A stretch of 64,000 bases of DNA from assembly GCA_047974745.1 (NCBI GenBank), contig JBKECO010000014.1, positions 43,443 to 107,442 on the forward strand, read 5' to 3'. Below are positions 63,205 to 64,000 of the stretch, piece after piece. The notes under the pieces are model-generated. The model searched no databases, was not told where the DNA came from, and saw only the letters and a program-made list of their open reading frames with translations. The position numbers and the translations under genes are program-made. The DNA is from JBKECO01 sp047974745. GTDB lineage: Bacteria > Bacillota > Clostridia > Lachnospirales > Lachnospiraceae. Positions within the stretch are counted from its first letter, which is position 1; each line of letters begins with the position of its first letter.

Positions 63205-63257
63205 GGCACGAAACAATCCGTAATTAAATAGGCTGGCTGTTTTGACACCTTACCCAT
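63205..63257 (+). repeat. Dispersed repeat (copy 3 of 3)
   Basis: Contains the 32-base core (63206-63237) identical to the inverted copy at 37026, and an end (TTGACACCTTACCCAT) similar to the copy at 7904. It lies just past the rRNA operon terminator and points toward it. Confidence 0.85.
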
Positions 63258-63301
63258 ATTTTGGTCAAAACGTGGTCATTTTCATATTTTAAGTAAAAAA
63301 T

Positions 63302-63341
63302 AAGCCAGTAAAACAGCTGAAACGCTTGATTTTACTGGCTT
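63302..63341 (-). terminator. Terminator of the rRNA-tRNA operon
   Basis: AAGCCAGTAAAA (63302-63313) pairs with TTTTACTGGCTT (63330-63341); a T-rich stretch follows on the minus strand. It lies seven bases past tRNA-Trp. Confidence 0.88.
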
Positions 63342-63347
63342 TCTCTA

Positions 63348-63420
63348 CAGGGACAGAAGGACTTGAACCCTCGACATTTGGTTTTGGAGACCAACGTTCT
63401 ACCAACTGAACTATATCCCT
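63348..63420 (-). tRNA. tRNA-Trp (anticodon CCA)
   Basis: Minus-strand cloverleaf: acceptor AGGGATA with TGTCCCT, anticodon loop CTCCAAA in a GTTGG/CCAAA-type stem, T-loop TTCAAGT, discriminator G. 73 bases, no encoded CCA. Confidence 0.95.
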
Positions 63421-63472
63421 TTATATACCTTCAAAATTCCATACAGAAACGAATCCGAAAACATTACCTTCT

Positions 63473-64000
<528 letters not shown>

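Noticed and set aside
63174..63347. A 5S rRNA gene near the end of the rRNA operon
   Set aside because: The conserved 5S core is absent; the stretch holds only the dispersed repeat and the terminator.

Overview
The window looks like the chromosome of an anaerobic, spore-forming-lineage Firmicute, most likely a gut clostridium of the Lachnospiraceae type. The base composition is AT-leaning. It carries sigH, Mini-RNase III, a T-box leader, a BirA operator, DeoR-regulated fructose PTS, a YjfB-type protein, AraC-regulated rhamnosidases and Gram-positive cell-wall sorting signals. I cannot name the species. Most genes are on the minus strand; the right edge is the 3' end of a 23S rRNA gene (minus).

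Region by region. 1-8.0 kb: a surface-protein operon (a leucine-rich-repeat adhesin with Cna/SpaA-like domains, and a VWA protein with pilin-type domains), followed by three small orphan OmpR-type regulators. Two of these are tandem paralogues whose promoters share an upstream motif with the surface operon. 8.0-18.7 kb: an eight-gene operon for a Pel-like exopolysaccharide. It encodes a PelD-like c-di-GMP receptor fused to a degenerate SDR domain, a PelE-like protein, a DUF2194 protein, PelF, PelG, and then a VTC-DUF4956-CotH module. This is the best candidate here for a poorly described system. 19-26.7 kb: a protein with a variable pentapeptide repeat, a GH13 enzyme, the fruR-fruK-fruA-HPr operon, an EAL-HDOD protein and a YjfB-like protein. 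26.8-36.5 kb: housekeeping genes, including a flavoprotein, a DUF2975/HTH/DUF4153-like membrane cluster, the T-box-cysE-cysS-mrnC-rlmB-sigH operon, ispF and a nitronate monooxygenase/FabK-like enzyme. 36.8-38.0 kb: tRNA-Val and tRNA-Met, then a 1-kb repeat-rich stretch with two 187-bp elements, a dispersed 32-bp repeat and 28-bp tandem repeats. 38-44.7 kb: pta, two cobalamin/folate methyl-transfer genes and a TVP38-GNAT fusion. 44.8-63 kb: two glycosidases with divergent AraC regulators, a large PurL, a LysR regulator, a nuclease-helicase, two HPr-like proteins without the phosphohistidine loop, a rhodanese-TtcA fusion and bioY. 63.2-64 kb: a repeat copy, tRNA-Trp and 23S rRNA with no 5S gene between them.

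How the genes may work together. Cyclic di-GMP probably controls the polysaccharide operon through PelD, and the EAL-HDOD protein could adjust the signal. The HPr functions appear split: the fru-operon HPr keeps His15 but has Arg at position 46, while the two small HPr-like proteins keep the Ser46-equivalent but have lost the His loop. The cysteine T-box ties cysE and cysS to tRNA-Cys charging. All functional statements rest on reading motifs by eye; no database search was run.
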